Assembly: GCF_036924525.1 (NCBI RefSeq)
Contig: NZ_JAZHRU010000001.1
Coordinates: 434,001 to 498,000 of the forward strand
Direction of reading: 5' to 3'
DNA length: 64,000 nt
DNA from: Bradyrhizobium sp. AZCC 1719
Lineage (GTDB): Bacteria; Pseudomonadota; Alphaproteobacteria; Rhizobiales; Xanthobacteraceae
The notes below the pieces were generated by a model that was given only the letters and a program-made list of their open reading frames with translations, made no database searches and was not told where the DNA came from. Shown piece after piece: positions 36,821 to 45,511 of this stretch (the first letter of the stretch is position 1; each line of letters begins with the position of its first letter). The position numbers were made by a program, and so were the translations under genes.

Positions 36821-38389
36821 TCATCTCCTCTGGAATTCCGGCGACATCAACAACAGCGCCAGCGCCTGCTGCCGCGATTCCGCGCGCTCGATGGTCCGCC
36901 GCGTCTCCACCGACGCGGTGTCGGCGGCCGCGAGCTCGAGCAGGTCGCGCGTATCGACGCCCTCGGCGAGCCTTGATGCAATCTGCGTGGAGATATCGAG
37001 GCGCAATTTCATGCCCTCCGGCGCCAGCCATGCAGCGTTGCTATCGGGAAAACCGTTCGGCCCGGCCGGCGACCATAATGGCTGACCGAGCGCCCTCAGG
37101 CCGGCGAGATAGAGGTTGGGATTGTTCGGAATCTGCGCCAGCAGCCGGCCGGCCGCGACGAGAAATTCGTAAGGCGAGCGGATCTTGGTGAGCGGCGCGC
37201 TCCAGGCCTCGTCGGAATCGACCAGCGCCAGCGCCAGCGCCTTTAGATCGCCGTCGGTTTTCGTGAAGACATCGGCGAGCCGCGCCACCAATGCCGGTGG
37301 CGGATCGTCCGATACGAAATGGCGCGCAAATTTTCCTGCGATGAATTTCGCAGTCGAAGGATGCCGCGCGATATCCGCCAGCACCGCCTCGCCCTGCGCC
37401 ACGCCTTCGGCATCGTAGACCTTGCCCATCACCCGCTGCGCGCCCGGCTGGTGCGCATTGGCATTGAACACGAAGGTGCCGGGCGCGCCGAGCTGGCCCA
37501 ACCTTCCCGCATAGGTCCAGCCCGTGATGATGTTCGCTAGCGACGTCACGTCATCCTGCGAATAGCCGCCGCCGACGCCGAGCGTATGCAGTTCCAGGAT
37601 TTCGCGTGCGAGATTTTCGTTCAGTCCGCGGTTGCGGTTTTTCCCGGCGCGCGAATCCGGGCCCAGCGATTGCTGGTTATCGAGGAAGAACAGCATCGCC
37701 GGATGCTGCTCGACCGCCTTCAGCATATCGGCGAAGCGTCCGAGCACGTGCGGCCGGATCGCCTCGCGCTCGAACGAGCCGGCCCACATCCGCGCCGGCC
37801 CGCCCTTGTTGGCGGAAATGCAGAAATGATTCGACCAGAACACGACAAGCCGCTCGGCAAATCCGCCATCGGCGACGACGGCCCGCTGCAGCCGCGCCAG
37901 CGCCTCGGCGCGAAAGGTTTTCTGGATGATGTTGAGCGGTTGTGGCGCAGGTTTTGGCGCATTGGGCTGCATCGCTTCCGCCGGTGCCATCGCGCCGGGA
38001 TTCTCCGCAGGCTTGGCCTGTGGCTCCCGGGGTGGCTCCTTGGGCGCCATCTCCATGGCGATGCCGTTGAGTGAGAGGTTTCGCCGCTGGCCCTTGACTT
38101 CGGGCCGCGGTGAAGCGCCTTCGCCTGCAGCCGGCGGCGCGGCCGATTTGGCGGCGGCCTGGCGAGCCTGCTGGATTTCGAACTGATAGTCGAACACCGC
38201 CTTGCCGAGCGCGGGCGTCGACTGCAGCCCCGGCGCTTCGAGCAGCGCGCGATTGGGACGGCCGAGTTCCGCCTTGACGAAACCGCGCGGATCGGACGCG
38301 GCGTCGAGAACATCGCCGGATGCCCCGCCGCGCGCGCCGAAGCCGAAGCGATTGAGCGCAACGAGAGCTGCTTGCGAATCGCGGGCCAT
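36821..38389 (-). CDS. DUF1800 family protein
   Basis: This 522-residue partner of DUF1501 begins 'RDSQAALVALNRFGFG'. A Pro/Ala-rich linker (residues ~75-150) interrupts the fold. It continues with 'ERLVVFWSNHFCISANKGG', 'FLDNQQSLGP', 'LNENLAREILELHTLGVGGGYSQDDV' and 'KFARHFVSDDPP', typical family motifs. It has no signal peptide, unlike its partner. The stop overlaps an ATG of DUF1501, so the two are cotranslated. Confidence 0.87.
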   Translation of the reverse strand: MARDSQAALVALNRFGFGARGGASGDVLDAASDPRGFVKAELGRPNRALLEAPGLQSTPALGKAVFDYQFEIQQARQAAAKSAAPPAAGEGASPRPEVKGQRRNLSLNGIAMEMAPKEPPREPQAKPAENPGAMAPAEAMQPNAPKPAPQPLNIIQKTFRAEALARLQRAVVADGGFAERLVVFWSNHFCISANKGGPARMWAGSFEREAIRPHVLGRFADMLKAVEQHPAMLFFLDNQQSLGPDSRAGKNRNRGLNENLAREILELHTLGVGGGYSQDDVTSLANIITGWTYAGRLGQLGAPGTFVFNANAHQPGAQRVMGKVYDAEGVAQGEAVLADIARHPSTAKFIAGKFARHFVSDDPPPALVARLADVFTKTDGDLKALALALVDSDEAWSAPLTKIRSPYEFLVAAGRLLAQIPNNPNLYLAGLRALGQPLWSPAGPNGFPDSNAAWLAPEGMKLRLDISTQIASRLAEGVDTRDLLELAAADTASVETRRTIERAESRQQALALLLMSPEFQRR

Positions 38390-38487
38390 CGGATTTCCCT
38401 TAGAATTTCCCAGGCGTATAGTGGCGAAGTATAACGCGCCTCAGTGTGAACCCGGGATTAATTCCGCGTCAGGATTCAGCCTCGTTG

Positions 38488-38691
38488 ATGACAGATCGTT
38501 TGGAAAATGCGGCCTCGCGCCGCCTCGCCTGCGCCGGCTGCGGCAACGAATTCGGCTGCAACCTGTCCGGCCCCTGCTGGTGCAGCGACGAGACGTTCCG
38601 CCTGCCGATGCCGGTGGACGGCAGCGATTGTCTCTGCCCGGACTGCCTGCGCAAACTCGCTAGCCAGCGCGCCGGCACGGGTGCCGCGTGA
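38488..38691 (+). CDS. Cysteine-rich CWC family protein
   Basis: This 67-residue protein has a dense Cys pattern, 'CAGCGNEFGCN...GPCWCSDE...CLCPDCLRK', containing the CWC signature. It likely binds zinc or an Fe-S centre. It overlaps the HAD gene start by GTGA, so the two are translationally linked. No function is known. Confidence 0.8.
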   Translation: MTDRLENAASRRLACAGCGNEFGCNLSGPCWCSDETFRLPMPVDGSDCLCPDCLRKLASQRAGTGAA

Positions 38692-39374
38692 TCGAGAAAT
38701 GGAACGTCAGCGCCGTCCTGCTCGACATGGACGGCACGCTGCTCGACACCGAACGGGTCTATTTCGACAGCCTGGTCGCAGCGCTCACCGCGCATGGCTA
38801 CACCGACGACGCCGTAAAGCTGTGCCAGGCGATGGTCGGCCTGCCCGGTCCGGAGTGCGAGGCCCTGCTGCAAGCGCGCTACGGAGACGGCTTTCCGCTT
38901 GCGGAGGTCAGCCGTGCCTTCGTCAGCAACCGCAATGAAATTCTCGGCGCAGGCTTGCCGCTGAAGAGCGGCGCGATCGAACTTTTGGATGCGCTGCGTG
39001 CGGCCGAATGTCCGATGGCGATCGTCACCTCCTCGTCGCTGCGCACGGCGAATGCGCATCTTGAGCTCGCGGGTATCCGCCACCGTTTCGAAACGCTGCT
39101 GACCCGCGACGACGTCGCCCGCGGCAAGCCGAGTCCCGATCTCTATCTGCTCGCGGCATCGCGGTTCGGCCTGAAGCCGGAGGCTTGCGTCGCCGTGGAG
39201 GATTCCAACCACGGCGTGGCCGCCGCGCATGCCGCAGGCGCCATTACCATCATGGTGCCTGACATGGTGACGCCGACGGACGAGTCGCGTGCGCGATGCG
39301 CAGCGGTGGTGCCGGATCTGAATGCGGTGCTGGCAATGCTGCGCGAGCGTGGCGCGTTAACGCGAAGCCGCTAG
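38688..39374 (+). CDS. HAD-family phosphatase (beta-phosphoglucomutase-like)
   Basis: This 228-residue hydrolase has motif 1 'LLDMDGTLLDTE' (nucleophile Asp), a cap domain, motif 2 'IVTSSS', motif 3 Lys in 'GKPSPDLYLLAASR' and motif 4 'CVAVEDSNHGVAAAHAAG'. It probably dephosphorylates a small phosphosugar or related metabolite. The GTG start overlaps the CWC gene stop. Confidence 0.9.
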   Translation: MIEKWNVSAVLLDMDGTLLDTERVYFDSLVAALTAHGYTDDAVKLCQAMVGLPGPECEALLQARYGDGFPLAEVSRAFVSNRNEILGAGLPLKSGAIELLDALRAAECPMAIVTSSSLRTANAHLELAGIRHRFETLLTRDDVARGKPSPDLYLLAASRFGLKPEACVAVEDSNHGVAAAHAAGAITIMVPDMVTPTDESRARCAAVVPDLNAVLAMLRERGALTRSR

Positions 39375-39375
39375 C

Positions 39376-39445
39376 AGCCGTCATCGCGAGCAACGCGACT
39401 TGTCCGCCGAAGCCTTGGCGAAGGCGGAAGCCGCTAGCCATAGCG
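39376..39445. repeat. Interspersed repeat fragment
   Basis: A GC-skewed non-coding piece, 'CGTCATCGCGAGCAACGCGA..GCCGAAGCCTTGGCGAAGGCGGAAGC', has the look of the dispersed intergenic repeats of Bradyrhizobium. It includes the palindrome GCCTTGGCGAAGGC. Confidence 0.45.
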
Positions 39446-39536
39446 CTACAAGCGGAGGCATCGATTGCGCCGCCGTTCCGCGCGGAACGATTTCGCCAAG
39501 GCCAGCGTTGTCTTTATTCCGTTGATAACGGAGACC

Positions 39537-39719
39537 ATGATGACAAAGACCGCGCCTCCGATTCCCCCGGATAATCGGAGCCCCAAGGGCCCCGGCAGCG
39601 CGCCCCGCGTGCCCCTCGACACCACCAAAGGCCATCGCGACGACGAGAAGAACAACATCCGCGAACAGGGCGCACACGGCAATCTGACGCAGAACACCAG
39701 CCACCGGCGATCGGGGTGA
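39537..39719 (+). CDS. Small conserved hydrophilic protein (60 aa)
   Basis: It begins MMTKTAPPIPPDNRSPKGPG and continues 'RVPLDTTKGHRDDEKNNIREQG'. This 'PPIPP.NRSPKGPG / DTTKGHRDDEKNN' pattern recurs in small proteins across Rhizobiales and is probably disordered. GGAG sits before the start. The role is unknown, perhaps in desiccation or stress. Confidence 0.72.
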   Translation: MMTKTAPPIPPDNRSPKGPGSAPRVPLDTTKGHRDDEKNNIREQGAHGNLTQNTSHRRSG

Positions 39720-39774
39720 GGGTGTTCAACCGCATTCTTCAGATTCGAATTTCAAACAACCGGTTCTCCGTTGT

Positions 39775-40480
39775 CGTCACCCGCCAACGGGTCGCGCAAA
39801 TGCGCGCCCGATGACAGGCTCCGGCGGGTGATCCAGTTCCAGAGACGCCTGTGCTTGAGCGGAAAGGCTGCGGCGTACTGGATGCCCCGCCTTCGCGGGG
39901 CATGACAATCGAGAAGACACGCCCCTACACTCTCGCGGCGCGAAGCGCCCGAAGTCATGCGATCGGCGATGCCCTCGAAATCGAAGAAGGCGCAGGGAAA
40001 GCCGGGTGCCCAAACACCCGCAGTCGTGCGCAAGAATGCACACGGCGGACTGCAGGTGCGCCGGAACACCCGGCCTTCCCTGCGCAATGGTTTTACGGCT
40101 TATACCGTGCTCTCCCCGGAGCCGAATTCCTCTGGCCTCCGTCGCTGGCGGATTGACGATTGATCGAAGCCCGGTTGTGCCAGATCAATCTCCGCCAGCT
40201 TGACACCAGCAACGGGTGCCAGGACCACACGGCTTTGCCGTCCGCGGCTTCCCCGACCAGAATGTTTCGATCGGCCCGTATGCTGCCAAACCGAAGTCCT
40301 GGTCGAAGCGTTTAAGTGCCGGTCGTCTGCGCGCTGTTCGATCGCTCACGGGAGACCCGCCCTGCGATCAACTTGCGCACCCGACGCTGCCGCGTCCATC
40401 GCCTCCCGCGCCCAACGTCCGTGACGATCGCGATACGCCCCTCTAGCGGGTGCGGGATGGCGGGAGTTGTAGGAGTGATT
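39775..40480. repeat. Decayed composite interspersed repeat
   Basis: This block contains the module 'CGCCAACGGGTC..GATGACAGGCTCCG', also at 62627-62682. It then has 'GGATGCCCCGCCTTCGCGGGGCATGACA', split over a hairpin, and a longer segment whose frames read 'GLPCAMVLRLIPCSPR' and 'TSVTIAIRPSSG'. These translations are familiar as spurious hypothetical proteins in Bradyrhizobium annotations, so the block is repeat-derived, not coding. Confidence 0.65.
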
Positions 40481-41002
40481 TGGGGTAATCGCGAAGCGGT
40501 TTATTTTCGCAGCGAGGACTGGACCAAGCCATGCCTGATTTGCCAGGTCAGCTGCGCAATCGGTAGTAGTGGCCTCCTGTAAGCGTCGCTTCGGTTCGTC
40601 GACTTTGCGAGCGTGAAGCGCATCGAAAGTCACCTCGCCCCGCTCTTGCGGCGAGAGGTCGGCGCAAAGCGCCGGGTGAGAACAGCTACGAGCCGCTGTT
40701 CTTCGACGCGAACCAGTCGTTCGCCGAGCGGCGAGCGCAGCCGATGGTGTCGCTGCAACTAGTAACAAATGTGATGATGCTGTCGGTGCTGGCGGTGGCG
40801 GTCGGGCGGTAGCTTTCTCCGCTCGTCATTCCGAGGCGCCGCGAAAACGGCGAGCGAGGAATCAATAGCCACGATAGGGAGTGTGGCTTCCGGTCAGCCG
40901 TTGGCGCGAGAAGCCCCTCGTCGACAAGAAATGCTCTGTAGCGTATAAGCTACTAACACCTGCATCTCAGCAGGTGATATCCCGCTGACGTTGAGCGCTG
41001 AA
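40481..41002. other. Non-coding gap with repeat and gene fragments
   Basis: No intact gene is seen. A piece near 40643-40690 resembles an arm of the 8856 repeat. A short frame around 40678-40812 ends 'NSYEPLFFDANQSFAERRA..' with a terminal hydrophobic tail and may be the end of a lost gene. 'CGTCATTCCGAGGCGCC..AGGAATC' near 40827-40862 is another repeat remnant. Confidence 0.45.
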
Positions 41003-41182
41003 ATGGCCAAGGCAAAACCGTTCGATGCAGCCGAATATCTCGACAGCCCCGAGATGATCGCGGCGTACCTCAACGAGGCATTCGAATGCGAAGATGCTTC
41101 TGCAATCGCCGTTGCCATCGGCACGGTTGCCCGCCAGGCCCCACCGCTTCAGGAAGTTTGCGATCGCGGTGACGTGTGCTAG
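41003..41182 (+). pseudogene. Truncated addiction-module antitoxin (HigA-like)
   Basis: The opening 'AKPFDAAEYLDSPEMIAAYLNEAFE..DASAIAVAIGTVAR' is the typical N-terminus of the Xre/HigA-type 'addiction module antidote protein'. The expected helix-turn-helix part that follows is replaced by unrelated residues and a stop at codon 60. No HigB/RelE-like toxin is seen next to it. It is a decayed toxin-antitoxin remnant at the left edge of the accessory region. Confidence 0.65.
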
Positions 41183-41424
41183 CTAGGTGCCGCGGTGAAA
41201 AAGGCCGTGATCCCGACTATGGAGGGGTGTCATGCGCAAGCATCGCGATCTCGAAAACCTCTCCAGCTTTTCGCATCACGCGTAAGCGGCGGAAGTCCTT
41301 CCCTTCAGAAACCCATGTCAAGCGCAGACGGCGTATCGTCCATGGCGAGGTCGAGCGGATTGAAAAATCCGGCCGCAATGACCTATGTAGGTGCAGTTTT
41401 CTGTCCAAGGTACGTGATCAATGA
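41176..41424 (+). CDS. Short ORF with a SEC-C-like end
   Basis: The frame reads basic Arg/Lys-rich sequence and then '[17 protein letters not shown]', which resembles the SEC-C zinc motif (GRNDxCxCGS) but lacks the final Cys/His pair. The stop overlaps the next gene's start as ATGA. The start is unclear; GTG codons at 41176 and about 41227 are possible. It may be a relic of a SEC-C protein, or a real short coupling peptide. Confidence 0.35.
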   Translation: MLARCRGEKGRDPDYGGVSCASIAISKTSPAFRITRKRRKSFPSETHVKRRRRIVHGEVERIEKSGRNDLCRCSFLSKVRDQ

Positions 41425-42845
41425 CGCTCATTGTGGCTGGTGTCACTTCAGGAACAGGCTGGATCATATCGGACACCCTCATAACGGGCGGCACTATCCA
41501 ACTTCGGGATCGAGAATATCAGGTCAAATGTCTTCCGGCGCAGGATAGGCAGTCCTTGGTTGCTTTTTCAGGCGACGCACACAACGGAGTTCAGCTGATT
41601 GAACAAGCGGCGGGCATGCCAAGTGGTCAGAATACCATCCGTATGTTGTGTCAGGCACAGACCGAAAATCCGAATGTAGATTTTCTTTATATGTACTTGG
41701 ACGCGAGTACTCCGCGTCTTTTTAAGATATCCGGAGGCAATGCTCACGAAGTGGCCGCCACGTACATAGGCGAGAAGGATGCCTTCGAACAATTTCAACG
41801 CATTCGCCACGCGACCGAAATCGACCCCGTTCCAAAGTCTGTGGAGCATTTCATGTTTGGCAGCAAAGCTCCTAGGGAAATCCCCGAGGGCGTCTCTGAA
41901 GCTACGGTCTCGATGCTCCGGTTGTTTTTGCAGCGCGCTGAACGCGATGTTGGAGGATGGGCAGTACCCTATGTTCTCGTCGGCGAAGGCGCTTATTTGT
42001 GCGGTTATGCGCACGCGGTTTCTGATCCGATCTTGGATAAGGTTGGTCCGGGTGCGGTTGTCCCTCACGGCACCGCGGAAGCCGGGGGGTACGGTTTGGC
42101 CGTGACTGAGGTTCAGGACCCCGAGGGTATGGTGATCTACCGCCGGCAATCTCCAGGCGGGTTGATTTTGATCCGAGAAGGGCAAGGTTACAGAACAGTT
42201 CGAATTGAGGGCGCACCGGCAGAGTTTCGCGCCAAAGCTTCTAAACTGCTTGAGAAACCGGTCGATATATTCTTTAGCGACGACACCCCTGTTGGACTGC
42301 CTGAAAGCATAACCATTCTCCGTGATGAGCATGGTCAGCCCGCTGCAGCAATTGCAAAACGGGGCAACAATCTGTCGTTCTCGGTCTTAAACGTCGCAAC
42401 AGCGTTCAAAAGTAAGGCGAAGCTTGATTTTGATGGTGGGCAAAAAGGGCTAGAACCGTTGACTGTACAGAACCTAAGTCTAACGCTCGCTGACGATAAG
42501 AGCCACGTGCATTTGCAGTTGCTGAACGATGGCAAAGTCGTTGGGGAATCGACATTAAATGCAGATGAAATGGATGCCGTGATCGCCGGCCTCGGACAAT
42601 TTCGCGCTGCCCTAAACCAACAGGTGCGCCCAGAGCCGGACCAAAGCGGGGGAGCGCAGGAATTCCTTGTGGTCGACCCGGCTTGGCGTACTATTCAATC
42701 TCCCCATGCAGAAATCGACGGCATTGTAATGCGCCTGAGGCACATCGGGCTCGGGTGGGTTTCTTTCCTTTTCCCGCGCCATGAAGGTCGTGCATTAGGT
42801 AGGTGGCTTACGGAAACCTGTGTCGAGCCCGCTAAGCCGGTTTAG
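41421..42845 (+). CDS. Putative Ntn-hydrolase (proteasome/HslV-like fold) with unknown C-terminal domain
   Basis: This 474-residue protein begins [20 protein letters not shown]. If Met is removed, Thr2 becomes the N-terminal nucleophile. Asp18 and Lys36 then fall where proteasome/HslV subunits have D17 and K33 (here K35 by that numbering). '[19 protein letters not shown]' matches the beta-turn-helix after the Lys. '[18 protein letters not shown]...[13 protein letters not shown]' matches the inner strands and the GSGG-like turn. Residues ~215-474 form a separate beta-rich region ending '[25 protein letters not shown]'. Base composition is lower in GC than its neighbours, which suggests transfer. 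Function is unknown, and the fold call is inference from spacing and pattern. Confidence 0.55.
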   Translation: MTLIVAGVTSGTGWIISDTLITGGTIQLRDREYQVKCLPAQDRQSLVAFSGDAHNGVQLIEQAAGMPSGQNTIRMLCQAQTENPNVDFLYMYLDASTPRLFKISGGNAHEVAATYIGEKDAFEQFQRIRHATEIDPVPKSVEHFMFGSKAPREIPEGVSEATVSMLRLFLQRAERDVGGWAVPYVLVGEGAYLCGYAHAVSDPILDKVGPGAVVPHGTAEAGGYGLAVTEVQDPEGMVIYRRQSPGGLILIREGQGYRTVRIEGAPAEFRAKASKLLEKPVDIFFSDDTPVGLPESITILRDEHGQPAAAIAKRGNNLSFSVLNVATAFKSKAKLDFDGGQKGLEPLTVQNLSLTLADDKSHVHLQLLNDGKVVGESTLNADEMDAVIAGLGQFRAALNQQVRPEPDQSGGAQEFLVVDPAWRTIQSPHAEIDGIVMRLRHIGLGWVSFLFPRHEGRALGRWLTETCVEPAKPV

Positions 42846-42997
42846 TTTGAATTAGACCGCCACTCCCAAATCGGAGCATGCCGCGAAGCCAAGCGAGGTC
42901 AGCCTTAGCGGAAGTCAGCTTCGTGGCCCGCTCGGAGCCGAGTTAGCCCGAAGCAGACATGAAGCGCTTAGGAGTACACGCGCGGATCACAGGCGAG

Positions 42998-43262
42998 TCA
43001 TCTCTTCTTCCACCCACCTCGATGTCCCGGCGCGCCGCCGCTCGATCGCGGCGCCGGTCCGAACTCTGGCCCGGACTGCCGCGAGTCCGTCGGCTGGAAG
43101 ATTTTGCAGCCGCTGCCGATCTCCGGCTTGCGCAGTTTGGCGCCGCTGGGGCGGTGGGGCAAGGATTCCGGGCCGTGCATTTCGTCGAGATGGGGTTTGT
43201 GGACTTTGGAGGTGGAAGGACCGCCGCTGCGGCTCACCCGCCCCCGACCGCCTGCGGCGGTC
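42998..43262 (-). pseudogene. Displaced 3' end of uvrB
   Basis: About 263 bases align without gaps to the intact uvrB tail at 45512-45777. I count about 21 mismatches. In frame, 17 are synonymous and about four change residues (Ser/Cys, Pro/Leu, Met/Val, Gly/Arg). The product would end '[13 protein letters not shown]' and TGA, where the intact gene uses TAG. The frame to the right is unrelated sequence, so this is only a tail. It is in direct orientation with uvrB. Confidence 0.85.
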
Positions 43263-43696
43263 GACAGCGCGGAAGCTCGATGCCGCCGATCAGCCGGCGA
43301 TCTTCCGAATATCTCGCAAGCCGGATATTTGGGTGCGCTCCCGAGCAGAGCGCCTACTCGCGCGATCGAAGCGGTCGAAAGGTTGGCGTGCTCCTGCTCG
43401 CCAACCGCGCCGAATTTTCGCACGAAATTGCGCGCTATCGTGCACTTCCAGCATTGTCGCGCATTGCAGGTGCCGGCAGGTGATCGCGAGGAAGGGCGCC
43501 GGCGGCGGAGGGACGGGTTGAGCGAACATTGAAGCCGATATTCACCGCGTCACCGCTTCTCGGGAGCTGACCGCGTTCCGGCGCGTTGGTTCCGCATCGG
43601 GCCGAGCCGGTCCGGCGCCCCGCCTGATGACGAAATGCCGCCAAATAGCAATGCTTCCGTCGGCCGATCTCGAAATGTATCAAGTTAAGGTCCGCT
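43263..43696. other. Intergenic stretch beside the uvrB tail copy
   Basis: No supported gene. The frames here lack ribosome sites and conserved sequence. The left edge at 43263 is the junction where similarity to uvrB stops abruptly. The last 20 bases carry AAGG, the likely ribosome site of the channel gene. Confidence 0.5.
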
Positions 43697-44914
43697 ATGA
43701 GTTCGTTCGAGGAATCTCCGGCAGTCCCGCACCGCGGCGCATATGACGGGCTGGATTTCGCTCCGGAATCCGTTAGCCGGTTAGAGCGTCGAGATCGGGC
43801 CTCGCAAGGCGAACCAGCGATTTCGTCACTTCGACCGGTCCTGCTATGCCTTCTGTCGCTGGCGGTGCTTGCACTCGGCTGCAACGCCGTTCGAGCTCAA
43901 AGCACAGTCCCTGACAGAGAATTGGTAGTGGCGACCAAGGAGGCCCCGCCCTTCGCGATGAAGCAGCCGGATGGGAGCTGGGGCGGTATCAGCATCGAGC
44001 TCTGGGAAAAGATCGCTGCCGGAGCACATCTGCGCTTTCGTTTGGTTGAGACCCAGAGCGTGCAGGACCTGGTGAACGGCGTCGCGAATGGCACTTTCGA
44101 CGCCGGTGTCGCAGCAGTAACTGTGACCGCCGGGCGTGCACGCAGTGCCGACTTTACTCAACCTTTCTACAACACCGGACTTGGGATTGCGGTGCCGATC
44201 CATGAAAACGTCTGGGTCTCGATCGGGCGGGCGCTGCTTTCGTTCGGCTTTTTTCAGGCTGTCGCCGTGCTGCTATGTTTTGCGATGGCAGTCGGATTCC
44301 TCATTTGGTTGCTGGAACGCCGGAAAACGGAACATTTCGGCGGAGGGGCCAAGGGACTCGGCTCCAGCTTCTGGTGGTCGACCATTGCCATGACACAGGC
44401 GGGAGCCGCCCAGAATGCGCCGACAACTCTCCCCGGGCGCATCGTCGCAATCGGGTGGATGATCGCTTCCATCATCGCCATAGCCGTCTTCACCGCAGGG
44501 ATCACCTCCACCCTCACGCGCCGAGGGCTTGAAGGCGCCGTTCACGGCTTCAACGACTTGCGATCCGTGCGCGTCGGCGCCGTCGCGAACTCTACGACAA
44601 CCGACTACCTCACTCGTCAGCAACTTTCCTTTCGAGCATTTCCAGACCCTCAAAGCGGCCTATCTGCATTGAGCCGCGGCGCGATCGATGCCTTCGTCCA
44701 TGACAAACCGCTTCTGACCTGGATCGTTCGGAAGGATTTCTCGGCCTCGGTTCGTGTTGTCGACACCAGCTTCAGCAGCGAGAGCTATGCAATCGTGCTG
44801 CCGAAGGGCAGTACCTTGCGGCCCATGCTCGATCTCGCCGTGCTCGATCAGATCGAAAGCGATTGGTGGCGACAAACGCTGTTCCAAACCCTTGGAAATG
44901 CACGATCTCCCTAG
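43697..44914 (+). CDS. Ionotropic glutamate receptor-like channel (GluR0 type)
   Basis: This 405-residue protein has a signal peptide ending about residue 67 (LAVLALGCNAVRA). Lobe S1 of a periplasmic binding domain follows ('ELVVATKEAPPFAMKQPDGSWGGISIELWEKI', ~74-170), then TM1 (~184-206), a pore loop 'SSFWWSTIAMTQAGAAQN' (~223-240) and TM2 (~247-272). Lobe S2 ends the protein ('VRVGAVANSTTTDYL..', ~290-395). The order S1-TM1-P-TM2-S2 is that of bacterial glutamate-gated channels. The pore lacks the K+-channel TVGYG. The ligand is probably an amino acid, binding from the periplasm. Confidence 0.83.
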   Translation: MSSFEESPAVPHRGAYDGLDFAPESVSRLERRDRASQGEPAISSLRPVLLCLLSLAVLALGCNAVRAQSTVPDRELVVATKEAPPFAMKQPDGSWGGISIELWEKIAAGAHLRFRLVETQSVQDLVNGVANGTFDAGVAAVTVTAGRARSADFTQPFYNTGLGIAVPIHENVWVSIGRALLSFGFFQAVAVLLCFAMAVGFLIWLLERRKTEHFGGGAKGLGSSFWWSTIAMTQAGAAQNAPTTLPGRIVAIGWMIASIIAIAVFTAGITSTLTRRGLEGAVHGFNDLRSVRVGAVANSTTTDYLTRQQLSFRAFPDPQSGLSALSRGAIDAFVHDKPLLTWIVRKDFSASVRVVDTSFSSESYAIVLPKGSTLRPMLDLAVLDQIESDWWRQTLFQTLGNARSP

Positions 44915-45009
44915 CTGACCGTTGCGACTCCCATCCGCTTTGCGGCGCGGTTCGGCCGAAGCCAAAGGTTTGATCGATCGGAGGTCGCCTGATTGAGATA
45001 CTCTCCGGG

Positions 45010-45111
45010 ATGCAATTTCCGCATTGGTTGATGGTAGCTGGCGCTGTCTTGGTGGTGCTCGGCTTTATCGGTTTGGTAGTCCGCAACCATCCTATGCCAT
45101 TCATCCGATGA
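45010..45111 (+). CDS. Very short membrane protein (33 aa)
   Basis: The short ORF MQFPHWLMVAGAVLVVLG continues to 'FIGLVVRNHPMPFIR'. One hydrophobic span fills residues 6-24, followed by a basic end. GGAGG lies about 25 bases upstream, and in-frame codons from there (ATT, CTC) lack a normal start, so the real start is uncertain. It resembles small single-span proteins of rhizobia. Confidence 0.4.
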   Translation: MQFPHWLMVAGAVLVVLGFIGLVVRNHPMPFIR

Positions 45112-45141
45112 GTGGATGATTTGATTGGGGTTGCGAAGTCG

Positions 45142-45330
45142 TTAGAAAAACGATTTGACCGTTAGTCCTGCCGCCCGGGCATCCTGTATGAATGTATGTG
45201 CTTCCTCATTGGACATGGTGAGGTCAACGCCGCCGAGGAATTCCTCTCCCTTGGCGGTATTCGCACGGAATGTCGTCTCGTGTCTGCCGACATGAACTGT
45301 ATAGTCAATGTCGCTTTGTGCTTCGGGCAT
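45142..45330 (-). CDS. Small hypothetical protein (62 aa)
   Basis: It begins MPEAQSDIDYTVHVGRHETTF and continues 'GEEFLGGVDLTMSNEEAHTFIQDARAAGLTV'. It is acidic and soluble with a beta-alpha look. The ATG at 45330 is preceded by GAGGAG. No known family is recognised. It is the last gene before uvrB on the minus strand, so cotranscription is possible. Confidence 0.6.
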   Translation of the reverse strand: MPEAQSDIDYTVHVGRHETTFRANTAKGEEFLGGVDLTMSNEEAHTFIQDARAAGLTVKSFF

Positions 45331-45511
45331 GACATTCTCCTCGATCCGAAGCCTGTCGCCGATGCAAAGAGCGAGCTGAATCCAGGCGAAGAACGTCCAT
45401 GACCAGCTCATCAGGCCAAAGAAGCGCTAGATTGTTCTCAAGCCGACTTTCGATGCGACAGTTCTCCCGTCTATTGCGAACGACGATTTCCGGGCGCCGA
45501 CCGTTGATCGA

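Noticed and set aside
39957..40582. Several 60-100 residue ORFs
   Set aside because: They lie inside the composite interspersed repeat and match the kind of spurious proteins annotated from it.
42959..43483. 174-residue plus-strand ORF over the uvrB tail copy
   Set aside because: It is antisense to the uvrB tail and ends in non-conserved sequence.
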